64,000 nt of DNA from positions 69,834,879 through 69,898,878 of the forward strand of contig NC_088201.1 of the NCBI RefSeq assembly GCF_037126465.1. Direction: 5' to 3'. Under the pieces are notes generated by a model, which ran no database searches, was not told the DNA's origin, and saw only the letters and a program-made list of their open reading frames with translations. This document shows, piece by piece, positions 34,405 through 43,752 of this stretch (its first letter is position 1; every line of letters starts with the position of its first letter). Made by a program: the position numbers and the translations under genes. This DNA comes from Ornithodoros turicata. Taxonomy: Eukaryota > Arthropoda > Arachnida > Ixodida > Argasidae.

Positions 34405-35010
34405 ACGTTTCTGAAGATCAGGAGTAGAGATCACAAAACGAAAAACTTTGTGTCAGTAACATGTCTTGAGGAGCTAATCAGAGTTGCTGTGGGTCAAGGA
34501 ATTTGTCAGGAGGGCAACATACAGGTATGCCACTTTTGTTATAACGCTTATAACGCTCGTATGAGGTTCAATTGCATTGTTGTTCTAAAAATCTTTGTAA
34601 CACCAGTTATTTCTTTCTAGGTGTATTTAATGAATGAGTTATCACTTCGCTCTATGGTTGCTGGTGCTGAGAAATGCCTCGATGATATTTTCATTGTTAA
34701 AAAGGGACTATGGAAACAAGGTATAGTGCATACATCTCCAGATGCCACTGTGCCCTCTTGCTTGGGGCTTTAAGTGCCATTTTTTGTTTTGCTTTCCTGT
34801 TTAGATCAGTCAACATGTGTGAGTGCACCTTCACCAATCCCACAAATGCCTCTGCTCTCACGAATTTATTACCCTTGGGAGAGCCTCAGCAAGACAGTAC
34901 TTGATGCATTGGAAGCAGACAATGTTCTGCTTCCCTCTCAACGACAGGAAGTGGCACACATGGCAGCGTCATGGCCCTGCATATCCATTGAAGGTGGGAG
35001 GCACTCCTGA
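34405..35010 (+). CDS. Multi-exon gene of unknown function (three exons seen)
   Basis: Three exons with good splice sites share one frame. Exon A is 34405-34524, between TTGTTTACTAG and CAG|GTATGC, and reads FLKIRSRDHKTKNFVSVTCL, then EELIRVAVGQGICQ. Exon B is 34621-34720, between TTTCTTTCTAG and AAG|GTATAG, and reads VYLMNELSLRSMVAGAEKCL, then DDIFIVKKG. Exon C starts at 34805 after TTCCTGTTTAG and reads RIYYPWESLSKTVLDALEAD, then QRQEVAHMAASWP, to TGA 35008-35010. Phases (0, 0, 1) match at both junctions. Exons A and B together have the length and strand-helix-strand look of a ubiquitin-like fold of PB1 or CIDE-N type; this is a guess from shape, not a database match. The start exon is not identified. 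A donor inside exon C (GAAG|GTGGGA, 34993) could continue the gene. Confidence 0.55.
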
Positions 35011-36430
35011 TATTTATTCACAGGTATATTTGCTGTTTGCATGGCTTACCTGGATAGAGTACGGCAGATATAAAAAAAAATGTTGTGACATGCATTGAAA
35101 TGTTGTAGGAGAGCATATCACATACTGGTAAAATATAGCATTTTGAAACTTACGTGATGTAGTAGAGTAACAAAAAACTGGTTTGGAAGTTTAGATGGTG
35201 CTCTAGCTTAGATTATCTGCGTGCCTGTCTTGCAAGAACCCTCCTTATATTATACTACATATTTACTCGTCTGGTACGATACATACTGCAGTAAATACAG
35301 CAGGCGATGTAACACATACGTATAGCAGAGGCCATATCAACTGCTAACCTTTCAGAGACATTCATATGCTTCACATATGGTGGTGTCTCTGCCATGCTGA
35401 GCTATGCTCATAAGCATGTTTCACGGATGAAAAAAAATCCTATCTATGTGCTCAGAAATTTGTTGTGCCACTTGCAGTGGTGGACGTGTAGTGTTCTTCA
35501 TAAACTTATTTGGAATAGTTGGTAGGGAAATGGAGTGATTGTCCTAATCATTACACCATGTGAAACTAAGAATATTTCGTGCAATTATTTTGAATACTCA
35601 TAAGGAACTTTTATTAATTGGTTGGTATCATTGAGAACGAAGGGAGCCAGCAGGCATAAAAAAATCAAGAGGGCTACATACATAAATGCGTGAGGCAATG
35701 AGGGCCGCAGATGAATATAGCAAAAAGTGGGAACATGTAAGTTGTAAATGCTTCCTACGAGCATATTACATTTCTTTATTCATCAAATAATTTAATTTGT
35801 TATGGAAGTATTATAACTAAGGAGGCTCAGTAATACTTTCTTTTCTTTTGAGCTCATGTGATACATAGTGGTCAAATGTTCGGCCACCAAAGTCATGCAC
35901 AAGTTATTTGTAGTCTTTTCTGTAATTTTCAAAAGGAAGGGTTATTATTGAAAAGCTATCCTCTCTGGACACACAAAACATGATAATTGAACAATTAACA
36001 ATGAAACAAAATCTCTGGACACCTCGCATTGATCATAAGGACTGTAAAGGAAAACAACAGGAAACAAGCTAGCATCATGGTCGACAGCATTTATCCCTAT
36101 TTTAGAGCGGAATCATCGTTTCATTACTGCACAGGGCCCCGTCATTATAATTAGTGAATTGCTGCCGTAATGAAGAGGCACATCACGAGTACAGTTTCCT
36201 ATACTTACTGATATATAGCAGTACCTTGCCTAAACGGCACTTCAGCCGTGATGATGTACTATTTACTGAGTGGTAGCCGTTGGCAGTTCACAACAGACTC
36301 AACACCGTTTTTCTCAGTTACGGGTGCATTCCTGTACATTCGCCGTCTACCATCAGAGCCGTAACGGAAGACTACGGGGACTTGGCTGGCATCAACGGAT
36401 AGCTGCATTCGGTCCCGTTTTGAAACGGAA
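35011..36430. other. Unassigned AT-rich stretch
   Basis: No gene, repeat end or RNA is recognised. Base composition is AT-rich and uniform; it may be an intron or 3' flank of the preceding gene. Between 36259 and 36430 the sequence may be the tail of the LINE fragment that follows. Confidence 0.4.
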
Positions 36431-36437
36431 TATTTTC

Positions 36438-36800
36438 TTACAGTGTAGTCCAGCACGAACTGCCTGAAACAAACCTACGCTCCCACAGCCGGGGCCACCG
36501 AAGGCCAACCGGCACCGGCGTATCCAAATTTGGAAATTGCTTTTCCGCAATCAAACACGCCAAATGTTTCCGATCCTTTGCTGCAACCGGCAACGGTTCC
36601 ATGAACCTTACAGTGGCCCATTCGACTCTTGGAAGGTCAAAAACAACAGCCGCTCTGCCCCACAGGAGCAGCGGAATCTGGCACTGAAGAAAGCAGTGCT
36701 CTTGTGACTCCGATATGCCACATTACGGGCAGTGATCCGTGCGACAAATATGGAAGCGGTGTAAACGTTCATGAAGCGGGAGGACACCATGAGCCAGCTT
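36438..36800 (-). pseudogene. LINE ORF2 C-terminal remnant (zf-RVT motif)
   Basis: On the minus strand a frame from about 36731 to TAA 36438-36440 reads CP(stop)CGISESQEHCFLQC, a CxxCGxxExxxHxxxxC zinc-binding motif typical of LINE reverse-transcriptase tails. It continues with LLLWGRAAVVFDLP and KDRKHLACLIAEKQFPNLD. One in-frame TAA interrupts the motif itself. It is bounded on the right by RZ-C sequence. Confidence 0.6.
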
Positions 36801-37234
36801 CCACTGGAGACTCGCTCGACGCCTCCTTGGGCCTCATCAGCAGTACGCAGGCAGGCAACGTTTGAGCGGATGGCGTGAGCAGGTCACGTACAGCTTCGGA
36901 CAAAAGTTTAGGAACACCGGGGTATCGCATTCCTCCGATGGAGCGACAACCTAGCGGCAAAAAGGAGTGGACATACATACTCAGAGATGGATAGAATAGC
37001 CCGCCACCCGTTTCCTATTCGATCACCTTGTGATAGCTAGCAGGGAAGCGCTCCGATGAAGAAATACGCAGGTGCCGTGTTCCGTAAACTTTTGTCCCAA
37101 GCTGTAACACGTGATTCTTCCCGTCAGGGTGAGATAACTCACCACTGAAAGCCCAGTGCAAAGCCAGTGAAGTATACTAGGGGGAAAAAATAGCTGGAGC
37201 TCTTTGGCTGCACGTATAGCATATGTTCGTAAGT

Positions 37235-37314
37235 CAAACGTCGCCATGCCAGTACTGGACAGCAGTTTCGGCCTTCTTGGGCCTCATCAGCAGTACGCAG
37301 CCAGGAAACGTGTG
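37235..37314 (-). ncRNA. Hammerhead ribozyme, RZ-C
   Basis: On the minus strand: CUGAUGA, stem II GGCC-CAAGAA-GGCC, GAAA, stem III ACUGCUGU (weakened), cleavage triplet GUC, inner stem I GUACUG/CAGUAC. Confidence 0.8.
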
Positions 37315-37611
37315 AGCGGATGGCGTCAGAAGGTCACGTAACATGTGATTCCTCCCGTCAGGGTGAGGTAACTCACCACTGAAAGCCCAGTGCAAAGCCA
37401 GTGAAGTATACTAGGGGAACAAATAGCCGGAGCTCTTTGGCTGCACGTATAGCATATGTTTGTAAGTCCCTAGTATTTTCCCTTTTATATTCATAGTATT
37501 TTCCCTTTTCCCTAGTATACTTCACTGGCTTTGCACTGGGCTTTCTGTTGTGAGTTATCTCACCCTGACAGGAGGAATCGCGTGTTACGTGACCTTCTAA
37601 CGCCATCCGCT

Positions 37612-37691
37612 CAAACGTTGCCTGCCTGCGTACTGCTGATGAGGCCCAAGAAGGCCGAAACAGCTATCCAGTACTGGCATGGCGACGTTTG
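37612..37691 (+). ncRNA. Hammerhead ribozyme, RZ-C, representative copy
   Basis: Outer stem I CAAACGU pairs with ACGUUUG (37685-37691). Inner stem I GUACUG 37630-37635 pairs with CAGUAC 37669-37674. CUGAUGA is at 37636-37642, stem II GGCC/GGCC at 37643-37646 and 37653-37656, GAAA at 37657-37660. Stem III reads ACAGCUAU here instead of the palindrome ACAGCUGU, and cleavage would follow C37668. Confidence 0.85.
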
Positions 37692-37696
37692 ACTTT

Positions 37697-37713
37697 CAAA
37701 CATATATATATAT
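37697..37713. repeat. (TA)n tract between RZ-C and Penelope element 1
   Basis: Short TA run exactly at the junction of two unrelated elements. Confidence 0.9.
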
Positions 37714-37715
37714 AG

Positions 37716-40250
37716 GCTGAGGTAAAAGGATCATCAAACGGCCACGAAGGTTTACAGAAGTTGCAAAAAAAGACGCGGAAACAAATTTTAGGGAAGTTAC
37801 AAACACTAGTTTATTACATAGCGAGACGTTAAAAAGTAAAATGGGCAAGAGGTCGACGTTTCGACAGTGGCACTGTCTTCGTCAGGACAAAAGATGCGTA
37901 GGTGGTTACAGGTTACTTAAATAGGTTTGGTACATGACGTCATAATCGGTACGGGCACGCCACAGGCGTTTGTCAGTGAGTCAGATTCGGGAATATTCCA
38001 GAAGGTCAAGTCCGGGTGGTGATGTCATTCGCCGTAGGTCACTGTCCGCTTCAGAGAAAATTCCTGGGCAGGGTGAGCGCTGCTTCGAACTTTGCTGAAA
38101 AAAAAGAGAGAGAAGAGAAAGAAGAGAGAGAGAGAAAACAGAAAAGAAACGAAAACGAAGTAAGTGTGGCTTTTCTAGGCGGCCAGATTTCTTACCGTTG
38201 AAAGTGCTCCCAGATCTTCGTTAATGGTTGATTGGAGTTGGTAAATGAGATAAGATTCGCGTTGTTCACTGCACCGATCTAAGCTAAAATTTGTCTGGAG
38301 AATGAAAAGTGACACATTATTTAGTGAATGACCTGGTTGTTTGAAATGGCGAGAGACCGGGAGGTTTGGCCTTTTTGTAACGTCAGATCGGTGGTTGTTG
38401 AACCTGATCCGAAATGATGTTTTAGTCTGACCTACGTATTGTGTTTGGCACATGCCGCACTGAATGACATAAATGACGTTAGATGAATTACAGTCCAAGT
38501 CGCCATTAATTTTGACGGAAAAATTGGAATTAGTGCTTTTAAGTACTTGGGTGCTTTGCATTAATTCGCATATTTGGCAACTGCGACCATCGCACGGGTG
38601 GCAGCCGTTTCCAGGATGCGCTGCTTGGCTCACCTTAGAGCTAACTAGATTATCGTGCAGGTTGCGCGCGCGCCTGCAGGTTACTCGTGGTCGCGCTGAG
38701 GGAAAATTTGTCCGATGCGCTCCGATTGGAGAAGGATACTATGATGACGGTTTAGTATACTGTCAACGCTTGGAATATTGCGGCTAAATGTTAAGATGAG
38801 GTTTACGGAACCATTATCTAACATGCGTTTGTGGTTTTGGAACATCGCTTTGCGATCAGCTTTGCGGGCTTTGTCTAGTGCGTCGTCAACTAAGCTGGGT
38901 GGATATTGACGACCGACGAATTTTTCCCTCAGTTCAGCTAGATTTCTGTCCAAGTCATCGTCACTCGAAGAGATGCGCCTGTATCGAAGTGCTTGGCTGT
39001 AAGGGATGGCAAGTTTAGTATGACGCGGGTGAGAACTGTTAAATGCTTGATACTGTTGAGAGTCCGTAGGTTTACGGAACAGGTTTGTGGACCCAGTTGG
39101 TTATCTTTACTTGGACATCGAGGAAGTTAACAGTTAAAGAGGAATAAGAATGGGTGAACTTGATGGCCGGATGTGCTTGGTTAAAGTCGCAGATAAATGT
39201 GATTAGGTCATCTTCTGAGTGCGGCCACACCATGAAGATGTCGTCGAGGAACCGCTTGTAAAGCGTGGGCTTCTTTACGCGCTTAGACAGAAATTCCTCC
39301 TCTAGAGCTCCCATAAAAATATTTGCATAATTAGGTGCCATTTTTGTACCCATAGGCGTGCCATGAACTTGCAAGTAGTGATTATAGTCAAATTCGAAGT
39401 TGTTACTTTTCAGAATAAGATTGAGAAGTGTGCCTAGGACACACGGATCGTAGGAGGTATCAGAATATTTTAAAAACGCCCTTTCAGCTGCAGCAATGCC
39501 ATCTTCGTGGGGGATGTTAGTATATAGAGAGGAAACGTCTAGCGTGACTAGCAAACTGGAAGAAGGAGGCTGACATTCACTTAAAACTTAAAGAAAGTGA
39601 TTGGTATCCTTAATGTAGGATGGTAGTTTAGGAGGTATGTCTTTAAGAAGGTGGACAACGAAGCTTGAAATGTTCTCGGTAGCTGTACCGTTACATGAAA
39701 CTATTGGGCGCCCTGGATTTCCAGGTTTATGGATTTTAGGGAGCACATAAAACCTGCCCGCTGTGGGGTCTTTGGGAAGTAGATAGTCGTACACGGTGGA
39801 ATATATCTTTTTACTTCCTTTTAGATCTTTTAGACCGCGGATAATATGAGCCGTAATTGCCTCTGTAGGGTCAGCCTCGAGGAGTTTGTAGCACGATGTG
39901 CAAGATAGTTGCCGGACGCCTTCGTTAATGTAATTTTCTTTGTCCATTACTACGATTGCACCACCTTTATCAGCTTTTTTAATGACTATGTCACTGCGGT
40001 CCCGAAGGTCAGAGAGGCTGCGCTGCTCAGCCGGCGTTAGATTGGGCTTTGATTTGTTGTTGCATGATTTATAGTAAGCGTTAATGATATCTTTTTGAAC
40101 TGCACGGATGTACATGTCCAGAGCCTTTTCACGGTTAGCCTCTGGCGTAAAGTTGGATAGCGGTTTGAATGGGTTGGAATCTGACTTAGGTTTGTCATGA
40201 AAGTATTCCTTTATTCGTAGACGGCGGGCGAAATTATCTAAGTCACCTAT
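37716..40250 (-). mobile_element. Penelope-like retroelement 1, frameshifted
   Basis: The minus strand carries the domains of a Penelope-like element with C-terminal endonuclease. The RT N-part is at 39588-40250 (IVIKKADKGGAIVVMDKENY; FYVLPKIHKPGNPGRPIVSC). The RT core is at 39072-39554 (TLDVSSLYTNIPHEDGIAAA; GTPMGTKMAPNYANIFMGAL; catalytic YKRFLDDIFMVWP). The thumb is at 38681-39000. A zinc motif CHPCDGRSCQIC is followed by a GIY-YIG nuclease (NVIYVIQC, YVGQTKTSFRIRFNNHR) at 38175-38633. Breaks lie near 39580, 39080 and 38660, so it is not functional. It is cut at 40250 on its 5' side, where RZ-B sequence begins. The family acts by target-primed reverse transcription; the nuclease nicks DNA. 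Confidence 0.93.
37848..37892 (-). ncRNA. Hammerhead-like fold in the Penelope 3' region
   Basis: The minus strand reads GUC, CUGACGA, one extra A, stem II GACAGU-GCC-ACUGUC, GAAA, then palindromic ACGU, C and GAC. This matches the small type-I hammerheads known from Penelope-like elements. The extra A after the core and the 3-bp inner stem I lower my confidence that it cuts. Confidence 0.65.
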
Positions 40251-40367
40251 CTAAGAGGGAAAGAAAGCCATTAAAGAAACAAATAAATGACACTAGACAT
40301 GTTTGAAATTCAAAATTACAGATTACGATGACTTCTATGGCTGCACGCAGAGGAACAGATACTCATG

Positions 40368-40509
40368 GAACGATGCGACAGCACCAGAGGACACGTGTGT
40401 GTATTGGCATCGAGGCGGAAGACCAGTCACAAGGACTGGCTCCCATATAACTGGACACGTGTTTCGCCGTGTTTCCGTCTTGTCAGCTCTGGGTAGCCGC
40501 GCATCGTCC
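40368..40509 (-). ncRNA. Hammerhead ribozyme, RZ-B, with 64-nt stem III insertion
   Basis: The palindrome ACACGUGU is duplicated at both ends of an insert that also contains CCAGUC...GACUGG. Stem III can therefore close within one molecule instead of by dimerising. The core reads CUGACAA (G8 to A) and stem II GACG/CGGC has a mismatch, so this copy is probably inactive. Confidence 0.75.
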
Positions 40510-40719
40510 GGGATTGGCAAACCAGGGGTCGCTCAGGGAGCGATATACATCTGGGAGGGTGACTGAGCACTCCTCAATGCCACAGTGCAAGCCAGTGAAT
40601 AATAAGGAGGGAAAGAAAGCCATTAAAGAAAGAAATAAATGACACTAGACATGTTTCACATTCAAACTTACAGATTAAGATGGCTTCTATGGCTGCACGC
40701 AGAGAAACAGATACTCATG

Positions 40720-40797
40720 GAAAGATGCGACAGCACCAGAGGACACGTCTTTCGCCATGTTTGCGGCTCGTCAGCTTTGGGTAGCTGCGCATCGTCC
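40720..40797 (-). ncRNA. Hammerhead ribozyme, RZ-B
   Basis: Core CUGACGA intact; stem II GCCG/UGGC pairs; stem III AGACGUGU is imperfect; outer stem I has one mismatch. Confidence 0.82.
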
Positions 40798-41007
40798 GGG
40801 ATTGGCAAACCAGGGGTCGCTCAGGGAGCGATATACATCTGGGAGGGTGACTGAGCACTCCTCAATGCGACAGTGCAAGCCAGTGAATAATAAGGAGGGA
40901 AAAAAAGCCATTAAAGAAATAAGTAAATGACGCTAGACATGTTTGAAATTCAAACTTACAGATTAAGATGGCTTCTATGGCTGCACGTAGAGAAACAGAT
41001 ACTCATG

Positions 41008-41149
41008 GAACGATGCGACAGCACCAGAGGACACGTGTGTGTATTGGCATCGAGGCGGAAGACCAGTCACAAGGACTGGCTCCCATATAACTGGACACGT
41101 GTTTCGCCGTGTTTCCGTCTTGTCAGCTCTGGGTAGCCGCGCATCGTCC
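41008..41149 (-). ncRNA. Hammerhead ribozyme, RZ-B, with 64-nt stem III insertion
   Basis: Same insertion and same core change as the 40368 copy, which shows that both arose from one insertion followed by duplication of a dimer. Confidence 0.75.
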
Positions 41150-41359
41150 GGGATTGGCAAACCAGGGGTCGCTCAGGGAGCGATATACATCTGGGAAGGT
41201 GACTGAGCACTCCTCAATGCCACAGTGCAAGCCAGTGAATAATAAGGAGGGAAAGAAAGCCATTAAAGAAAGAAAGAAATGACACTAGACATGTTTCACA
41301 TTCAAACTTACAGATTAAGATGGCTTCTATGGCTGCACGCAGAGAAACAGATACTCATG

Positions 41360-41437
41360 GAAAGATGCGACAGCACCAGAGGACACGTCTTTCGCCATGT
41401 TTGCGGCTCGTCAGCTTTGGGTAGCTGCGCATCGTTC
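41360..41437 (-). ncRNA. Hammerhead ribozyme, RZ-B
   Basis: Same variant as the 40720 copy. Confidence 0.82.
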
Positions 41438-41646
41438 GGGTTTGGCAAACCAGGGGTCGCTGAGGGAGCGATATACATCTGGGAGGGTGACTGAGCACTC
41501 CTCAATGCCACAGTGCAAGCCGTGAATTATAAAGAGGGGAAAAAAGCCATTAAAGAAATAAGTAAATGACGCTAGACATGTTTGAAATTCAAACTTACAG
41601 ATTAAGATGGCTTCTATGGCTGCACGTAGAGAAACAGATACTCATG

Positions 41647-41724
41647 GAACGATGCGACAGCAACAGAGGACACGTGTTTCGCCGTGTTTGCGGCTCGTCA
41701 GCCCTGGGTATCTGCGCATCGTTC
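41647..41724 (-). ncRNA. Hammerhead ribozyme, RZ-B
   Basis: Core CUGACGA, stem II GCCG-CAAACA-CGGC, GAAA and ACACGUGU are canonical; inner stem I has CCAGGG/CUCUGU. Confidence 0.88.
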
Positions 41725-41778
41725 GGGATTGGCAAACCAGGGGTCACTCAGCGAGCGATATACACCTGGGAGGGTGAG

Positions 41779-41986
41779 GGTGGTTTGCCAATCCCGAACG
41801 ATGCGCAGCTACCCAGGGCTGACGAGCCGCAAACACGGCGAAACACGTGTCCTCTGGTGCTGTCGCATCGTTCCATGAGTATCTGTTTCTCTACGTGCAG
41901 CCATAGAAGCCATCTTAATCTGTAAGTTTGAATTTCAAACATGTCTAGCGTCATTTACTTATTTCTTTAATGGCTTTTTTCCCTCT
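41779..41986 (+). mobile_element. RZ-B copy, plus orientation (head-to-head with the array)
   Basis: The orientation flips at about 41778 (GGGAGGGTGAGGG|TGGTTTGCC). The copy runs to a TA-rich tract at 41987-42003 and carries a canonical ribozyme. Confidence 0.85.
41796..41873 (+). ncRNA. Hammerhead ribozyme, RZ-B, representative copy
   Basis: GAACGAUGCG pairs with CGCAUCGUUC, inner stem I CCAGGG with CUCUGG (one wobble). CUGACGA, stem II GCCG-CAAACA-CGGC, GAAA, palindromic stem III ACACGUGU and cleavage triplet GUC are all present. All conserved hammerhead core bases are in place. Confidence 0.92.
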
Positions 41987-42061
41987 TTATATATAGATAT
42001 ATATACAAAGTGAAAATAGCCGAAGCTCTGTAGCTGCACGTTGAGCATATGTTTACAATTT

Positions 42062-42140
42062 GATCGTGCACTCCCAGCCAAGTAGAGCTGTTTCGTCCTA
42101 CTTGGGACTCGTCAGCCTGGCGTAGGGAAGTGACACGATC
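42062..42140 (-). ncRNA. Hammerhead ribozyme, RZ-A
   Basis: Core CUGACGA, stem II GUCC-CAAGUA-GGAC, GAAA; stem III ACAGCUCU has one change from the palindrome. Confidence 0.85.
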
Positions 42141-42294
42141 TTGGGTCGGCGCTAACAGTGCGTCTCGGCGAGACGTCAATGTTCCACGGTGACGGCGCCA
42201 CCTGTGGAAGCCACAGTGCAAGCCAGCAAGTACATATACAAAGTGAAAATAGCCGAAGCTCTGTAACTGCACGTTGAGCATATGTTTACAATTT

Positions 42295-42373
42295 GATCGC
42301 GCACTCCCAGCCAAGTACATCTGTTTCGTCCTGCTTGGGACTCGTCAGCCTGGCCTAGGGAAGTGACACGATC
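42295..42373 (-). ncRNA. Hammerhead ribozyme, RZ-A
   Basis: Core intact; stem III ACAGAUGU and outer stem I GAUCGUG/CGCGAUC carry single changes. Confidence 0.82.
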
Positions 42374-42537
42374 TTGGGTCGGCGCTAACAGTGCGTCTCG
42401 GCGAGACGTCAATGTTCCACAGTGACGGCGCCACCTGTGGAAGCCGCAGTGCAAGCCAGCAAGTACATATACAAAGGGAAAATAGCCGAAGCTCTGTAGC
42501 TGCACGTTGAGCATATGTTTACAATTTGATCGTGCAC

Positions 42538-42602
42538 TCCCAGCCAAGTACAGCTGTTTCGTCCTACTTGGGACTCGTCAGCCTGGCGTAGGGAAGTGAC
42601 AC
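42538..42602 (-). ncRNA. Hammerhead ribozyme, RZ-A, outer stem lost
   Basis: Core, stem II, palindromic stem III and inner stem I are intact, but the outer stem I strand is cut where the cluster changes orientation. Confidence 0.78.
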
Positions 42603-42690
42603 AGGGGAAGTGGCGTAGGGAAGTGACAGGTGGCGCCATCACCGTGGAACATTGACGACTCGCCGAGACACACTCTTAGCGCCGACCCAA

Positions 42691-42769
42691 GATCGTGTCA
42701 CTTCCCTACGCCAGGCTGAGGACTCCCAAGTAGGACGAAACAGCTGTACTTGGCTGGGTGCGCACGATC
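42691..42769 (+). ncRNA. Hammerhead ribozyme, RZ-A, damaged core
   Basis: Stem I, stem III and GAAA are present but the core reads CUGAGGAC, with a small rearrangement at the start of stem II. Confidence 0.7.
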
Positions 42770-42784
42770 AAATCGTAAACATAT

Positions 42785-43438
42785 TGATACGGGCAGCACA
42801 GCGTGATGATGGCAATGGTTTAATGAGCAGAATGAGAATAGTACAATGGGAATGGCCGCGCGTGGTGGCATGGGCCCGCCGCCCTCGTCGTCGTTACACT
42901 GCCCCCCTCCGAAGGCGCGACCCCCGGGCGCGGCACGTCAGGGTCAGCAGGGGCTGTAGGGCAGGTGGAGAAGGTCCGAGACAACGCAGATGGCGGGAAG
43001 ATGAGTGGACGATGTGAGGAGAAAGGCAACGGTGCGGCGGACGATGGAGATGCATGATGGTGACGCACAAAGGGTGGACAGGTGGCCGATGATGGGGCGC
43101 TGGTGAATTGGGCTTGGTGAACGCTGTGCTGCCTGTACAGGGTCGGGGCCGAGGGTATCCTCCACTGTGCGCTGCCGTCGTGGGCGTCGTTGGGCGTCTT
43201 CGGGGCTGGGGCATCTTCGGGGCGTCGTCGTCTCGTCATAAGGGCTGGCGTCTCGTCGGGGCTGGGGCGTCGATGGCCACGACAAGAGCGCTTGCGAAGG
43301 AGGATAGCCCGCACCTCCACCAAATGATACGGGCAGCACAGCGTGATGATGGTAATGGTTTAATGAGCAGAATGAGAATGGTACAATGGGAATGGCCGCG
43401 CGTGGTGGCATGGGCCCGCCGCCCTCGTCGTCGTTACA
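42785..43438 (+). mobile_element. TRIM-like miniature LTR element
   Basis: Two direct repeats of 114 bp (42785-42898 and 43325-43438) begin TGATACGGGCAGC and end CGTTACA, the TG...CA rule of LTRs. They bracket 426 bp without coding capacity. The 4-bp target duplication ATAT lies at 42781-42784 and 43439-43442, and the flanking RZ-A sequence resumes correctly (ACATAT|GCTCAACG). The repeats differ by very few bases, so the insertion is young. A purine run (GAAGGAGGA) lies upstream of the right repeat. Primer-binding site not identified. A solo non-LTR explanation is unlikely given the structure. Confidence 0.75.
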
Positions 43439-43626
43439 ATATGCTCAACGTGCAGGTACAGAGCTTCGGCTATTTTCACTTTGTATATCTACTTGCTGGC
43501 TTGCACTGCGGCCTCCACAGGTGGCGCCGTCACCGTGGAACATTGACGTCTCGCCGAGACGCACTGTTAGCGCCGACCCAAGATCGTGTCACTTCCCTAC
43601 GCCAGGCTGACGAGTCCCAAGTAGGA
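43439..43626 (+). mobile_element. RZ-A copy, right part, cut by LINE insertion
   Basis: RZ-A sequence continues from the ATAT target duplication to the middle of hammerhead stem II at 43626 (CTGACGAGTCCCAAGTAGGA), where LINE sequence begins. The rest of the ribozyme resumes at 49361. Confidence 0.85.
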
Positions 43627-43752
43627 ACGGTAGACGACGAAGCCTTGAGCAGCCACCTTGTTTCGTCGCTTTGTTGTGAGTTCACCTTTTCTTACAAATG
43701 AAATCGAAGTTGCTGGGGCCGCGTTTCGGCGCGGACTTCCTAGCTCGCTAAT

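Larger units (their letters stand above)
36815..37696 (-). mobile_element. RZ-C retrozyme cluster with both orientations
   Basis: Minus-orientation pieces (36815-36905, then about 37090-37480) are followed from about 37490 by a plus-orientation copy that ends in TTTCAAACATATATATATA. The units share GCAGGCAACGTTTGAGCGGA, GTCAGAAGGTCACGT and AAAGCCCAGTGCAAAGCCAG. Three ribozyme sites are present: a broken one near 36815, a minus copy at 37235 and a plus copy at 37612. Confidence 0.8.
40251..41778 (-). mobile_element. RZ-B retrozyme array, minus orientation, two unit sizes
   Basis: Five ribozyme sites start at 40368, 40720, 41008, 41360 and 41647. Units alternate between 352 and about 287 bp because every second ribozyme carries a 64-bp insertion in stem III, so the repeating dimer is about 640 bp. 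The sequence otherwise matches the 29.5-31.6-kb array. Confidence 0.88.
42004..42784 (-). mobile_element. RZ-A retrozyme cluster (three minus copies, then one plus copy)
   Basis: Ribozymes at 42062-42140, 42295-42373 and 42538-about 42602 lie on the minus strand at 233-243-bp spacing; one at 42691-42769 lies on the plus strand. The flip is near 42630. The stem I pairs here are GAUCGUG/CACGAUC and GCCAGG/CUUGGC, i.e. U-A and A-U where the 50-kb array has C-G and G-C. Confidence 0.88.

Noticed and set aside
29457..41925. Frames of about 70 codons (for example at 30326-30541 and 40639-40854) repeated in RZ-B
   Set aside because: Repeat translations of a non-coding ribozyme unit, on both strands.
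42820..43411. Pro/Arg-rich open frames of 106-167 codons
   Set aside because: They fall within the TRIM-like element, are open in several frames because of GC-rich sequence, and match nothing.
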